Positions 27,965 through 37,679 are shown, numbered from the stretch's first letter. The stretch: 64,000 nucleotides of DNA from Thermococcus litoralis DSM 5473 (GCF_000246985.2 NC_022084.1:1064191-1128190); one strand, 5' to 3'. Translations and numbers: made by a program. Notes: generated by a model from the sequence alone, not told the origin.

Positions 27965-28009
27965 GTTAGGTGTAAAAAATTTCAACCTTGGCTTGTGGAG
28001 GGTTGTTAA

Positions 28010-28516
28010 ATGGGAGAAGCAAGCAGGATAAGCCGATACATCTATACTGTTTTGATATTGTTTATTATTTGGTTGTTTTTAACCAGCAGCCTTGATCCTC
28101 AAGAACTCACCATTGGAGCGATATTTTCATTAGTGGTTGGAGCGCTGACCTACGAAGTTTTTACAGAGAGAGGCTTAGGAAACCTTAATCCAAAAAGGGT
28201 GCTGTATTTCATAGCGTACATACCCTATTTCCTTTGGGCAATGATAATGGCAAATCTAGACGTTGCATACCGTGTTTTGCACCCAAAAAGACCAATAAAC
28301 CCAGGAATTGTTGAATGTAAAACAACACTCACCAACAACGTTGGAAAGCTGGCCCTTGCCAATTCAATAACCTTGACTCCAGGTACAATTACTCTAGATG
28401 TTAAAGGCGATCGCTACTTCATCCACTGGATTGATGTTAAAGACAAAAGTGTAGAGGGAGCTTCTGAGAACATAACAAAACCTTTTGAAAAATTCCTGAA
28501 GGTGATCTTCGAATGA
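28010..28516 (+). CDS. mbsA: membrane-bound sulfane reductase subunit MbsA (MnhE-like)
   Basis: 168 residues with two or three N-terminal membrane helices (YTVLILFIIWLFLTSSLDPQ) and a cytosolic C-terminal domain containing NSITLTPGTITLDVKGD, the MnhE/MrpE signature. First gene of a 13-gene operon whose order (MnhE, F, G, DUF4040, B-like, C, two D-like, NuoH, NuoB, NuoC, NuoD, NuoI) is that of the Pyrococcus mbs/mbx complex. The complex reduces polysulfide with ferredoxin electrons and pumps ions through the Mrp-like module. ATG 28010 follows GGAGGG. Confidence 0.9.
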   Translation: MGEASRISRYIYTVLILFIIWLFLTSSLDPQELTIGAIFSLVVGALTYEVFTERGLGNLNPKRVLYFIAYIPYFLWAMIMANLDVAYRVLHPKRPINPGIVECKTTLTNNVGKLALANSITLTPGTITLDVKGDRYFIHWIDVKDKSVEGASENITKPFEKFLKVIFE

Positions 28517-28761
28517 TAGAGGTCTATCTAATCCTAATTGCCCTTGCTGTTGTTTTAAGCATGTACAGATTTTTCAGAGGACCAACGACAGCCGACAGAA
28601 TAGTTGCGGTGGACATAATGACCACTTTAACCACCGGGCTGATGGTGCTGTTTGCCCTCTACTACAGGAGAGCAATATTCCTTGACGTGGCGTTAGTTTA
28701 TGCAGTTCTTGCTTTCGTTGGAGTTATAGCCTTCGCCAGATACATGGAGGGAGGTCTATGA
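28513..28761 (+). CDS. mbsB: MbsB (MnhF/MrpF-like subunit)
   Basis: 82 residues with three membrane helices. RFFRGPTTADRIVAVDIMTT is the MrpF signature. Its start overlaps the stop of mbsA by 4 bases. Part of the sodium/proton-translocating module; small hydrophobic subunit that packs with MnhE and MnhG homologues. Confidence 0.9.
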   Translation: MIEVYLILIALAVVLSMYRFFRGPTTADRIVAVDIMTTLTTGLMVLFALYYRRAIFLDVALVYAVLAFVGVIAFARYMEGGL

Positions 28762-29171
28762 GCGTTGCCTCAATAATTGGCCAAGCCCTTGTGCTCTTCG
28801 GAACATTCTTCTACGTGCTCTCCTCATTAGGTCTCATTAGAATGCCCGATGTTTACAACAGAATGCAAACTGCAACCAAGAGCGCTACATTGGGATCCCT
28901 TGGCGTTATAATCGGAACTGGGATATGGGCCATTGGAGAAGTGGGAAGTTACTCTTGGATTCCAAAGACTTTGATAATTGCCGTATTTCTGCTCCTCACG
29001 AATCCAATAGCGGCACATGCATTAATCAGAGCTGCTTACAAGAGTGGAGTGCCTTTGTGGGAGGGCAGTATTGTGGACAGGTACAAAGAGGCAGAAAGCT
29101 CCTTGGAGCGAGTAGAAGAAATAAAGGAGAAGTTAGAAGAACCTTCACAGGAGGTTGAGACGAATGAGTGA
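28758..29171 (+). CDS. mbsC: MbsC (MnhG/MrpG-like subunit)
   Basis: 137 residues. Three helices, with SSLGLIRMPDVYNRMQTATK, the MrpG signature, in the first loop, and a charged cytosolic tail of about 35 residues (SSLERVEEIKEKLEEPSQEV) that is longer than in bacterial MrpG. Overlaps mbsB by 4 bases and mbsD by 8. Part of the ion-translocating module. Confidence 0.9.
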   Translation: MSVASIIGQALVLFGTFFYVLSSLGLIRMPDVYNRMQTATKSATLGSLGVIIGTGIWAIGEVGSYSWIPKTLIIAVFLLLTNPIAAHALIRAAYKSGVPLWEGSIVDRYKEAESSLERVEEIKEKLEEPSQEVETNE

Positions 29172-29439
29172 CTGGGTTGCTATTTTTATAGCCGCTCTTA
29201 TGGTAATCTCCGCAATCTTCGCAGTTGAATGGAGAGACCTTTTGGCAGCGGTAGTTGGAATGGCTGCAGTAAGCTTATTCGCCTCAATAGCCTTCTTCTT
29301 CCTTCAAGCACCGGATGTAGCTATGGTTGAGGCAGCTATAGGAGCCGCTTTGAGTGCTGCAGTTTTTATCTTCGCAATAAAGAGAACCGAGAGATACGAG
29401 AGTGAGGAAGAAGGCACGGGATGGTGGGTGAGATGGTGA
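29164..29439 (+). CDS. mbsD: MbsD (DUF4040, MrpA C-terminal-like subunit)
   Basis: 91 residues, three helices. FFFLQAPDVAMVEAAIGAAL is the conserved segment shared with the C-terminal part of MrpA. I start it at ATG 29164, behind GGAGGTTGAG and inside the end of mbsC; the frame is open a few codons further. Part of the membrane ion channel module. Confidence 0.88.
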   Translation: MSDWVAIFIAALMVISAIFAVEWRDLLAAVVGMAAVSLFASIAFFFLQAPDVAMVEAAIGAALSAAVFIFAIKRTERYESEEEGTGWWVRW

Positions 29440-30146
29440 AGCGTATCCTTGCCATAGTTTTCATCTTGATAATAGGTTTCTGGATGGCAAAGGCCCTCGA
29501 TCAAGTTCCCTTCGGAGAAGATAGAATGCTCGTAGGCAAATACTACCTCGAGCATGTTAAGGAAGATACTGGAGCAGTAAACGCTGTAACCGCTGTGGTC
29601 GTTAACTACAGAGGTTTTGATACTCTAGGAGAAGTTACCGTGCTGTTCATAGCTTCCACAGGTGTTGCCGCCCTTCTATGGAGAAAGAAGAGGAAGAGAA
29701 CGGCAAAAACAGAGGGAAGCGTTGTTTTAACAACCGGTGCAAGGCTCCTTTTACCGTTCATAATGCTCTTTGGAGCCTACATCTTCATTCATGGACACCT
29801 GACTCCGGGTGGAGGATTTCCCGGTGGGGCAACAATCGCAACAGCGTTCCTGTTCCTCTACTTGGCATTCACGGTCTACGAAATAGATCACAAAATCTTT
29901 GAGCCCCTCGAAGGTCTCGCCGGTGTTGGCTATGTTACGGTTGGTCTTATAGGCTTAGCAATAGGGGGCTACTTCCTCTTTGACTGGATATGGCAAACAT
30001 GGGGAATCGGAAAGGAGAACATTGGAAGGCTTTTCAGTGCGGGGTTCATACCAATAATCTATACCCTAATTGGGATAAAGGTCGGTACTGAACTTACTGG
30101 AATCGTTGACAACATGGTTAAAGAGCCCGAGGAGGGAGGGCAATGA
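29433..30146 (+). CDS. MbsE/F, fused MnhB-like subunit
   Basis: 237 residues. The N-terminal part (about 1-80, ending with FDTLGEVTVLFIASTGVAAL) corresponds to the MbhE-type domain of MrpA. The C-terminal part (RLLLPFIMLFGAYIFIHGHL then TPGGGFPGGATIATAFLFLY) is MnhB. In the related hydrogenase operon mbh these are two genes; here they are fused, as in known mbx/mbs operons. ATG 29433 overlaps mbsD. Confidence 0.88.
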   Translation: MVKRILAIVFILIIGFWMAKALDQVPFGEDRMLVGKYYLEHVKEDTGAVNAVTAVVVNYRGFDTLGEVTVLFIASTGVAALLWRKKRKRTAKTEGSVVLTTGARLLLPFIMLFGAYIFIHGHLTPGGGFPGGATIATAFLFLYLAFTVYEIDHKIFEPLEGLAGVGYVTVGLIGLAIGGYFLFDWIWQTWGIGKENIGRLFSAGFIPIIYTLIGIKVGTELTGIVDNMVKEPEEGGQ

Positions 30147-30484
30147 ACCCGTACTACTTTGCTTCAATCGCATTAATCCTTATTGGATTTTACGCAGTAT
30201 TGGCAAAGAGAAACGTCCTTAAGATGCTTGTTGGGCTTAGCATAATGGAAACTGGGGTTAACTTACTGCTCATAAGTGTTGGATATGTTAGCGGGAGAAG
30301 TGCACCCATACTTAGCGAGGGAATAACCCCAGACAAAGCTGTAGATCCAATCCCCCAGGCTTTGGTTCTTACGGCAATAGTTATTGGTGTTGCAACGACT
30401 GCAATGGCCTTGAGTGTTGTTATAAACCTCTACGAGAAGTACAAGACCCTTAACGTAGAAGAGATAAGGAGGTTGAGGGGATGA
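30143..30484 (+). CDS. mbsG: MbsG (MnhC/NuoK-like subunit)
   Basis: 113 residues with three helices. YFASIALILIGFYAVLAKRN and LVGLSIMETGVNLLLISVGY with the glutamate in the middle of a helix are NuoK/MrpC features. Ends coupled to mbsH by a 4-base overlap. Part of the ion path between the antiporter-like subunits. Confidence 0.9.
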   Translation: MNPYYFASIALILIGFYAVLAKRNVLKMLVGLSIMETGVNLLLISVGYVSGRSAPILSEGITPDKAVDPIPQALVLTAIVIGVATTAMALSVVINLYEKYKTLNVEEIRRLRG

Positions 30485-31965
30485 GTCAGTACGCTTCACT
30501 CCTCATCGCGTTACCGTTGTTTAGTGCATTCTTCATTCCAATACTCAAGAGAATAAGTAAAAATGCAGTAATGCCATTCTTGGCTTTGGTGACGTTAATA
30601 CAAAGTGGAATTGCCGCTTTAGTGTTCAAGGAAGTTTACACAACAGGAAAACCAATAATAGTCTTAGCAGGAGGATTTAGGCCTCCTATTGGAATCAATC
30701 TTTATATAGGACACTTTGCAGCACTCTTCGTCTTAGTTATTGCAGTTGCCAGCTTTCTGATGGCAATCTTTAGCATTAAAGCCGTTAGCATTGAACCAAA
30801 GGACAAATACGCAATGTTGTTCTTGCTTCTCATGCTCGGTGCAACCGGTATGATTTCCACTGGAGATATCTTCAACCTCTTCGTCTTCATGGAGATCACC
30901 GCAATAAGTGCTTATGCATTAACCGCTTACAATAAAACCGGAGAAGCGAGTGAAGCTGCTCTAAAGTACGTTGTCCTCGGAGGAGTTGGCTCAAGCTTTT
31001 TCCTCGTCGGCATCGCCTTGATTTACGGAAGCCTCGGAACACTTAACATGGCTCACATTGCACAATTGGCACATTTAATTAACCCCACTGCTGCCAAAGC
31101 TGGACTGGCGTTGCTTATCTTTGGATTGGCAGTTGAGGCAGAGCAGTTCCCACTTAACGCCTGGGCGCCTGATGCGTATCAAGAAGCCCCACACCCAGTG
31201 ACGGCAATGTTTTCCGCCTTTGTCGTTAAAGCCTCTCTCTATGCAATTGGAAGGATTCTGTATATTCTCAGTGCCGCAGAAGGATGGAGCTCAATCCTAA
31301 GATTGCTGATAATCTTGGGAACCCTCACTGTTATTATAGGCGAGATGAGTGCGTTAAGACAGAGCAATGTCAAGAGGATGTTTGCCTATTCCAGTATAGC
31401 CCAAGTTGGTCTGATTGCCGTGGGCTTAGCCTTAGGAACAGCAAACGGTGTAAGCGCAAGCGTATTTCATATGTTTAATCACGCAATAGTTAAAGCCCTT
31501 ATGTTCTTGGCAGTTGGCTATGTTGCAGTGGAGCTTGGAGGGGCAGAGATGGACAAATTTGAAGGTTTAGGAAAGAGAATGCCAGTGACTGCGTTTGCAA
31601 TAACAATTGGCGCGATAAGCATCATTGGGGTACCACTCTTCAACATCTTCTGGAGCAAAATGCAACTTATCCTTGCCGCGTTAAATGCCCAGTACACTTG
31701 GGTGGTCGCATTGATCTTGGGTGCAAGCTTGGTGGAGGCTACCTATTACATAAGGCTGATACACACAATATGGTTCAAGGGAGAGGGCGAGAAAGTGAAG
31801 GAAAACAGCGTGCTAGCATTGGTGATGCTCTTGCTGGTGGCGTTGATAATAGTCATTGGAATCTATCCAGAGCCATTCTGGAATGTTATGCAGAAAGCTG
31901 GAAATGATATCTTCAACGTTGCCCAATATGTTAAGAACGTTCCTCTAATGGGGGTGAACCCATGA
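30481..31965 (+). CDS. mbsH: MbsH (MnhD/NuoN-like antiporter subunit)
   Basis: 494 residues, about 14 membrane helices. FVFMEITAISAYALTAYNKT holds the conserved glutamate of helix 5, FGLAVEAEQFPLNAWAPDAY the family motif, and MFNHAIVKALMFLAVGYVA the lysine/histidine of the discontinuous helix. One of two antiporter-like subunits in the operon, the feature that separates mbs from mbh. Overlaps mbsH' by 4 bases. Confidence 0.92.
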   Translation: MSQYASLLIALPLFSAFFIPILKRISKNAVMPFLALVTLIQSGIAALVFKEVYTTGKPIIVLAGGFRPPIGINLYIGHFAALFVLVIAVASFLMAIFSIKAVSIEPKDKYAMLFLLLMLGATGMISTGDIFNLFVFMEITAISAYALTAYNKTGEASEAALKYVVLGGVGSSFFLVGIALIYGSLGTLNMAHIAQLAHLINPTAAKAGLALLIFGLAVEAEQFPLNAWAPDAYQEAPHPVTAMFSAFVVKASLYAIGRILYILSAAEGWSSILRLLIILGTLTVIIGEMSALRQSNVKRMFAYSSIAQVGLIAVGLALGTANGVSASVFHMFNHAIVKALMFLAVGYVAVELGGAEMDKFEGLGKRMPVTAFAITIGAISIIGVPLFNIFWSKMQLILAALNAQYTWVVALILGASLVEATYYIRLIHTIWFKGEGEKVKENSVLALVMLLLVALIIVIGIYPEPFWNVMQKAGNDIFNVAQYVKNVPLMGVNP

Positions 31966-33815
31966 ACGAACTTGCCTTAGTTATATTTGCTCCCCTAATA
32001 GCCGGTGCTCTGGCGTGGCTCATTGACATGAAAGGCATTAGAGAGATCCTTGGTGTTTTAGGAGCTGGGGTTTCACTCGGATACACCGCTCTGCTATACC
32101 AGAAGACAGGCGAAGGCCTTAGCTTTGTCCTCAACTTGGGCGTCTTTAAGCTGACCTTTGCTCTAAACACACTGAACTGGTTCTTCCTAGGAATAGGTGC
32201 CTTGGTAGGATTTTCGGCAATCCTTGCCCTAGTATCTACGGGTAGAGACAGCTATGAATGGTTATTTGCGTTAATGAGCCTCAGCGGAGTACTTGGAGTG
32301 TTCCTCGCAAACGACCTTATGACTTTCTTCATCTTCTGGGAGATAATGACCTTTGCGAGCTTTATGATGGTTCTCCACTACAACAGAGCTGCATCACTTA
32401 AGTACTTCCTGCTGAGCGTCTTTGGAGCGTATGCGATGCTTATTGCACTGGGAATGATTTACGCAAAGCTCGGCACGTTTGACTTTGCCCAGATACAGCA
32501 GGCGATGTACAAAGAAGCTTATGCGGCGGCTTTTGGAGCAGATACGGTTTTCAGCAAAGGTGAGAGTGCCCTTATATATCTCCTCTTCCTAATTGCGTTT
32601 GGAGTTAAAGCGGGAATGTTCCCACTCCACGTGTGGGCACCCGATGCTTACTCCGAGACCAACCAGAGCTATACAGCGATGTTCAGCGGAGTTCTAAGCA
32701 AGGCTGGAGTTTACGGCCTTGTAATGCTCTACATTCTTATGGGGACTCGCCTAGCGATTGAGCTTGGAGGGTTTAGAAGCACTACAAAGTTCGGTTATAT
32801 AATAGCCTTCCTTGGTGGTTTAACAATAATTGTCGGTGGTCTTTTAGCAGCTCTTCAAGAGGACATAAGAAAGCTCTTCGCTTATTCAAGTATAAGCCAA
32901 ATCGGCTACATACTAGTGGGTATAGGAGTGGGCACGGCTTTAAGTATGCAGGCTGCCCTCTTCCACGCTCTAAGCCACGCACTCTTTAAGGGATTGTTCT
33001 TCCTCATAGTTGCTACAATTGTCTACCGCACAGGCAAGACGACCTTTGCGGACATGGGAGGATTGGCTGAGAAGATGCCCTTCACCTTTGCAATGGCATT
33101 CGTGGCGATTTTAAGCTTAGCCGGAATACCCCCACTTGTTGGGTTCGCGAGCAAGTGGGTGCTCTTTGAAGCAGTTATAAGCCAAAATCTCCCAATACTT
33201 GGTGGCATGGTCTTCTTTGGAAGCGCAATAGGTTTCGTTTACCTCATCAGGTTCACATACGCGGTGTGGTTCGGGCAAAGACCAACCGATCTTGACGACA
33301 CCAAGGACGCCCCGCTACCAATGGCGATAGCGATGGCGATATTGGCATTGTTCAACGTTGTCTTAGGTATAGCTCCGGGATTAGTTGCCAGAGAACTCAA
33401 CAAAATATTTGGAAAGGAAGTTATCGGCGGAAACCTCTTTGTACTTGATTTAGGCTTTGGAAGATACAACGCATTGGCAATACTCATCTACCTTATAGTA
33501 GGTATCATAATCGCTGGAATAATCTACTTCCTTGGGGCAAAGGTCAGGAAGGTTCCGGTCACAGATACCTACCAATCTGCTAACCCCGTTACGATGGAGT
33601 ACAACCTAACCATAAGGAGGAACTTCTTCCTTCCACTAAAAGAGGCCCTTGCCTTCTGGCTCAGAATAAGCTTCGATAAACTTTATCGGGACATAGGGGC
33701 ATGGGTTGAGGACTTGGCCGAGGTTTTGAGGAGCTATATTTACAATGGAAGCGCCCAAAGCTACGCGTGGTATCTGGCAATAATCTTGCTAATCCTTGCA
33801 CTGTGGGGGGTGTGA
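31962..33815 (+). CDS. mbsH': MbsH' (second MnhD/NuoL-like antiporter subunit)
   Basis: 617 residues, about 14 core helices plus a C-terminal extension with a long amphipathic stretch and a final membrane helix (YAWYLAIILLILALWGV). Motifs IFWEIMTFASFMMVLHYNRA and KAGMFPLHVWAPDAYSETNQ are conserved proton-channel segments. It is the paralogue of MbsH and extends the membrane arm of the complex. Coupled to its neighbours by short spacing. Confidence 0.92.
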   Translation: MNELALVIFAPLIAGALAWLIDMKGIREILGVLGAGVSLGYTALLYQKTGEGLSFVLNLGVFKLTFALNTLNWFFLGIGALVGFSAILALVSTGRDSYEWLFALMSLSGVLGVFLANDLMTFFIFWEIMTFASFMMVLHYNRAASLKYFLLSVFGAYAMLIALGMIYAKLGTFDFAQIQQAMYKEAYAAAFGADTVFSKGESALIYLLFLIAFGVKAGMFPLHVWAPDAYSETNQSYTAMFSGVLSKAGVYGLVMLYILMGTRLAIELGGFRSTTKFGYIIAFLGGLTIIVGGLLAALQEDIRKLFAYSSISQIGYILVGIGVGTALSMQAALFHALSHALFKGLFFLIVATIVYRTGKTTFADMGGLAEKMPFTFAMAFVAILSLAGIPPLVGFASKWVLFEAVISQNLPILGGMVFFGSAIGFVYLIRFTYAVWFGQRPTDLDDTKDAPLPMAIAMAILALFNVVLGIAPGLVARELNKIFGKEVIGGNLFVLDLGFGRYNALAILIYLIVGIIIAGIIYFLGAKVRKVPVTDTYQSANPVTMEYNLTIRRNFFLPLKEALAFWLRISFDKLYRDIGAWVEDLAEVLRSYIYNGSAQSYAWYLAIILLILALWGV

Positions 33816-33818
33816 AGA

Positions 33819-34748
33819 ATGATTGAAACCGCTTTGAAGGCTTTCCTAATTTTAATTTATGCGACCTTTGTAGGGTTCATGTTCATGGGAATAATCAGAA
33901 TAGTTACGGCAAGAATTCACAGGAGAGTTGGGCCCCCGATTTATCAGCCCATCCTTGATACAATAAAGCTCCTCTCCAAGAAGAGCAATATAACCCACGG
34001 TTTGATCTATGACTTCGGCGTAATCTACGCTTTAGGAGCGACAATATTGGCTTTGATGTTCATTCCACTTGGCAGCATTGGAGTCCTTAGAGCCTATGGT
34101 GATCTAATCCTCATCACCTTCCTCCTCGAAATCCCAATGCTGGGAATAATGTTTGCAGCAATGAGCTCAGGAAACCCCTATGCAGGTATTGGTGCCCAGA
34201 GAGCACTGCTTACCCTTTTAGCAATTCAAGTACCGCTTGGATTTGCCATAGTAGCCTTGGCTGAATTTTACGGAACTTTCAGCACCTACGAAATAGTCAT
34301 GGCCCAGCAAACAATGGGGTGGAGCATAATCCACCTTCCGCTGTTGCTGGCAGCGATAGCTTACGACATCGTTTTACAGGCAATGTTTGGAAAAGAGCCA
34401 TTCGACATAATGATTGCCCCAGGTGAGATTTCCCTTGGACCAATGGTGGAGTTCGGCGGCAAGCACATGGGAATACTGCAGATACAGCACGCCATAGCAT
34501 TATTTGCAGAGACATTATTCTTTGCAAACATATTCCTTGGAGGAGCCGTCGTTACAGCCTTCTCAAGCTCAATACTCAACACAATAGCAAGCTTGGTAAT
34601 AGTCCTTATTAAACAGGTAGCAGTGCTATTAGTGGCGACCTTCATGGGCGCAATATTCCCGAGGTTCACCATAGACCAGGCTGCAAAGTTCTACTGGAAG
34701 TGGCCCACAATTATAGCGGCTCTTGGAGCTATCTTAGCAAGCTTGTGA
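33819..34748 (+). CDS. mbsM: MbsM (NuoH/EchB-like subunit)
   Basis: 309 residues, eight or so helices. RIHRRVGPPIYQPILDTIKL and the E-rich loop EISLGPMVEFGGKHMG match NuoH, which links the peripheral electron-transfer arm to the ion-pumping arm. Position after the antiporters and before nuoB-like mbsJ is as in Pyrococcus. ATG 33819 follows GGGGGGTGTGAAGA. Confidence 0.92.
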   Translation: MIETALKAFLILIYATFVGFMFMGIIRIVTARIHRRVGPPIYQPILDTIKLLSKKSNITHGLIYDFGVIYALGATILALMFIPLGSIGVLRAYGDLILITFLLEIPMLGIMFAAMSSGNPYAGIGAQRALLTLLAIQVPLGFAIVALAEFYGTFSTYEIVMAQQTMGWSIIHLPLLLAAIAYDIVLQAMFGKEPFDIMIAPGEISLGPMVEFGGKHMGILQIQHAIALFAETLFFANIFLGGAVVTAFSSSILNTIASLVIVLIKQVAVLLVATFMGAIFPRFTIDQAAKFYWKWPTIIAALGAILASL

Positions 34749-34758
34749 GGTGGTAGAG

Positions 34759-35346
34759 ATGGTAGATTGGAGGTTGTATGAACCGCTCATCAACTTTGCG
34801 AGAAAAAGAAGCATGTGGATTGTTGCATTTTGTACAGGATGTGGGGGTATAGAGATGCCCCCATTAATGACCTCTAGATATGACCTAGAGCGTTTCGGTA
34901 TGATGCCCAACCCAGCGCCGAGAATGGCCGATCTTTTCCTCATCACCGGTTATGTAACTCCAAAGACCCTCAAGAGGATAATCATAACCTACGAGATGCA
35001 GCCCGATCCTAAGTACGTACTCGCCCACGGTTCATGTCCCCTTAACGGCGGCATTTATTGGGACGCTTACAACGCAATAAAGCACCTTGATAAGTACATC
35101 CCGGTGGATGTGGCAATAGCCGGTTGTATGCCGAGGCCAGAGGCTGTGATGGACGGAATAGAAAAGATGATGGAATTGATCGAGACGGGCAAAGCCGATG
35201 GATGGAAGCGCTATAAGGAAAACTACGAGTACTACAAGAAGAACCAAGACGAGCTCTTTGGCGAGGGCTGGAGAGAGAGAACCGCGAGAAGATGGATACC
35301 CTGGCTTATGAACAAGAAGAGAGAAATCGGGGGAGGAGAGCAATGA
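34759..35346 (+). CDS. mbsJ: MbsJ (NuoB-like, proximal [4Fe-4S] subunit)
   Basis: 195 residues. The cluster cysteines are in FCTGCGGIE (two), HGSCPLNGG and AGCMPRPE, the standard NuoB set. It carries the terminal [4Fe-4S] centre next to the active site between MbsJ and MbsL. ATG 34759 follows GAGGTGG; three codons upstream are open but lack a ribosome site. Overlaps mbsK by 4 bases. Confidence 0.92.
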   Translation: MVDWRLYEPLINFARKRSMWIVAFCTGCGGIEMPPLMTSRYDLERFGMMPNPAPRMADLFLITGYVTPKTLKRIIITYEMQPDPKYVLAHGSCPLNGGIYWDAYNAIKHLDKYIPVDVAIAGCMPRPEAVMDGIEKMMELIETGKADGWKRYKENYEYYKKNQDELFGEGWRERTARRWIPWLMNKKREIGGGEQ

Positions 35347-35870
35347 ACCTTGAAAAAGAGCAGGTAATCGTAGATACCATACTTCAAAAAGCACCGTACG
35401 CAGAGGGAAAGGTTAGAAGGCAGAGAAGAATAGAGTTCAAGATTCCAGCTGACAGGATAAGGGACTTTCTTACTCTCCTCAAGGAAAACAACTTTGAGTC
35501 AATGATGCAGATAACGGCGGTTGATTGGCCAAAAGATGGAGAGATAGAACTCGTTTACCAGATGTGGAGCTACACATATGCAGTTCATGCCTTTGTAAAG
35601 ACGAGGATTCCAAGGGACGTTGATAAAGCAAAGGTTCCAAGTGTTAGGGACATTTATCCTGTAGCTGAAACCTACGAGAGAGACGCTCATGAATTCTACA
35701 AGGTAACCTTTGAAGGTAACGATAAGCTTGAAATGCCATGGATTCTCGAAGATGAGGACAGAGAAGCTGGGGTTTCTCACAGAAAGGACTTTGACATGCT
35801 TAGCTATGTCAAGAGGAAGTACAAACTGCTCGATAGGTTTGAAGAGGATAAGGAGAACTATGTGATCTGA
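35343..35870 (+). CDS. mbsK: MbsK (NuoC-like subunit)
   Basis: 175 residues. FESMMQITAVDWPKDGEIEL, the R-D-I-Y-PVAETYERDAHEFY segment and the ending EAGVSHRKDF are NuoC features. Structural subunit of the peripheral arm that supports MbsL. ATG 35343 behind GGAGGAGA; overlaps mbsJ. Confidence 0.9.
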   Translation: MNLEKEQVIVDTILQKAPYAEGKVRRQRRIEFKIPADRIRDFLTLLKENNFESMMQITAVDWPKDGEIELVYQMWSYTYAVHAFVKTRIPRDVDKAKVPSVRDIYPVAETYERDAHEFYKVTFEGNDKLEMPWILEDEDREAGVSHRKDFDMLSYVKRKYKLLDRFEEDKENYVI

Positions 35871-35880
35871 GGTGAGAAAG

Positions 35881-37056
35881 ATGGTTTCACAACAAGAGTT
35901 AATTAGAGAAGCGAGAGAAAACGGAATGGAGCTTTTACCCCTTGAGAAGGACACTTACGAGTTGTTCTTTGGGCCGCAACACATGGCCACCGAGAACTAC
36001 AGCCTAATCCTTAAAATGGATGGTCATAGGGTAGTCAAAGCCATAGCTAACCCAGGATTCCTCCATAGAGGTTTTGAAAAGCTTGCCGAATATAGGCCTT
36101 GGTATACCAACATAGCCCTCCTCCTTAGAATATGTGTTCCTGAGCCGGATGTGCCGGAGGCAATCTACTCAATGGCCGTTGATGAGCTCATGGGATGGGA
36201 GGTTCCAGAGAGAGCTCAGTGGATTAGGACAACAGTCCTCGAGATGGCGAGGGTTAGTGCTTACCTGTTCTGGACTATGGGAATGGCGTTTAAGCTAGGT
36301 GTTTATACCGCTGGACAGTGGGCTGCCGCTTATAGAGAGAGGTTCATGGCGCTCTTCGAGCAGCTTACTGGAGCGAGGGTTTACCACATCTATACAATCC
36401 CTGGAGGAGTTAGAAGGGACATACCCGGAGACAAGTGGTTAAGGCAGCTGAAGGACACTGTGGAGTATCTAAAAGACAAGCTTAAAGACTTTGACAACGT
36501 CCTATTCGAAAACTACATCACATTCAAGAGGCTTGAAGGAATTGGGGTTATGGACAAGAAATTTGCCTTAGAAGAAGGCGTAACCGGGCCAAACCTCAGA
36601 GCGACGGGAGTTAGAGCTGATGTTAGAAAGTTCGACCCATATCTCCTTTACCCAGAGCTTGATTTCGAGGTGCCAGTGCTTAGAGAGGGAGACTCGTTGG
36701 CAAGAGCTCTCGTAAGAAGGTTTGAACTTGAACAGGATCTCTACATCCTCGAACAGCTCCTTGAAATGGGGCCGCCAAGTGGTCCCTATAAGGTAGAGCA
36801 TGCTGGCTTCAAGGCTCTTCCAAGGTTTAAAGTTCCAGCTGGAGACGCTTACGCTCACGTGGAATCAAGTAAAGGGGACTTTGGAGCTTATGTCGTAAGC
36901 GATGGAGGAAACAAGCCTTACAGGGTTCAGATAAGAGGCCCAAGTATAGCCCACGGAATCAGAGTGATAGAGCAACTTTTAGTGGGAGCAAGGTTGGCAG
37001 ACGTGCCCGTGATTTTGGTGAGCCTTGATAACTGCCCACCCGATATAGATAGGTGA
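35881..37056 (+). CDS. mbsL: MbsL (NuoD / hydrogenase-large-subunit-like)
   Basis: 391 residues. GPQHMATENYSLILKMDGHR and the region ANPGFLHRGFEKLAEYRPW replace the first CxxC of hydrogenases, and the end reads VSLDNCPPDIDR, where mbs enzymes keep a single cysteine rather than the full NiFe ligand set. It therefore cannot bind NiFe and fits polysulfide reduction at the nearby cluster. ATG 35881 follows GAGGTGAG. Confidence 0.92.
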   Translation: MVSQQELIREARENGMELLPLEKDTYELFFGPQHMATENYSLILKMDGHRVVKAIANPGFLHRGFEKLAEYRPWYTNIALLLRICVPEPDVPEAIYSMAVDELMGWEVPERAQWIRTTVLEMARVSAYLFWTMGMAFKLGVYTAGQWAAAYRERFMALFEQLTGARVYHIYTIPGGVRRDIPGDKWLRQLKDTVEYLKDKLKDFDNVLFENYITFKRLEGIGVMDKKFALEEGVTGPNLRATGVRADVRKFDPYLLYPELDFEVPVLREGDSLARALVRRFELEQDLYILEQLLEMGPPSGPYKVEHAGFKALPRFKVPAGDAYAHVESSKGDFGAYVVSDGGNKPYRVQIRGPSIAHGIRVIEQLLVGARLADVPVILVSLDNCPPDIDR

Positions 37057-37061
37057 TAAAA

Positions 37062-37679
37062 ATGGAGAGCGCAAAGCAGATTGAATTTAAAGTTGCCCCG
37101 GAGGAGAAAGTCAAGAAGAAACCTTCATTCCTCAAGCCATGGCTTGGGCTTAAGTACCTCTTCAAAAAGCCCGTCACCATTAAGATCCCCTATGAACAAA
37201 CGCAAATAGCCGAGAAGTATAGGGGGTTCCACACGCTTAACTGGAAAACGTGCATAGGCTGTAATATGTGCGGCCAGATATGTCCTGCGAGGGCAATAGA
37301 GATGACTTGGATAGAGGGGGAAAAGAGACCCCATCCTAAAGTAGACTACGGACGCTGTACTTTCTGCCAGTTCTGTGTTGATGTGTGTCCAACAAATGCC
37401 CTAGGCTATGTGGAAAACTACATCCTCACAACCGAGTGGAAAGAGGAAGAGCTCGAGCTCTTTGACTGGGTTCCACTTCCAGAGGAGAAGGTAAGGAAGT
37501 TCAAAGACTACAGGCACCCCCTAGCTAAGATAGAGCACCTCGAGGAGGGTAAAGTTAGATACATCTTGAGAGATGGTGAGGTTGTAGAGTTCAGGATTCT
37601 CGGCTATGGCATCAAACCACCGGCAAAGCCTCAAGTTGTGGAGAAGAAAGAAGCTAAAGAAGAAAAGAAAGCCGACTGA
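37062..37679 (+). CDS. mbsN: MbsN (NuoI-like 2x[4Fe-4S] ferredoxin subunit)
   Basis: 205 residues. Two cluster motifs: CIGCNMCGQICP near 64 and CTFCQFCVDVCP near 100. It takes electrons from reduced ferredoxin into the complex. The tail is lysine/glutamate-rich (KPQVVEKKEAKEEKKAD). It is the last gene of the operon, and its stop codon TGA (37677-37679) coincides with the first bases of the inserted element, so the original C-terminus may have been altered. Confidence 0.9.
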   Translation: MESAKQIEFKVAPEEKVKKKPSFLKPWLGLKYLFKKPVTIKIPYEQTQIAEKYRGFHTLNWKTCIGCNMCGQICPARAIEMTWIEGEKRPHPKVDYGRCTFCQFCVDVCPTNALGYVENYILTTEWKEEELELFDWVPLPEEKVRKFKDYRHPLAKIEHLEEGKVRYILRDGEVVEFRILGYGIKPPAKPQVVEKKEAKEEKKAD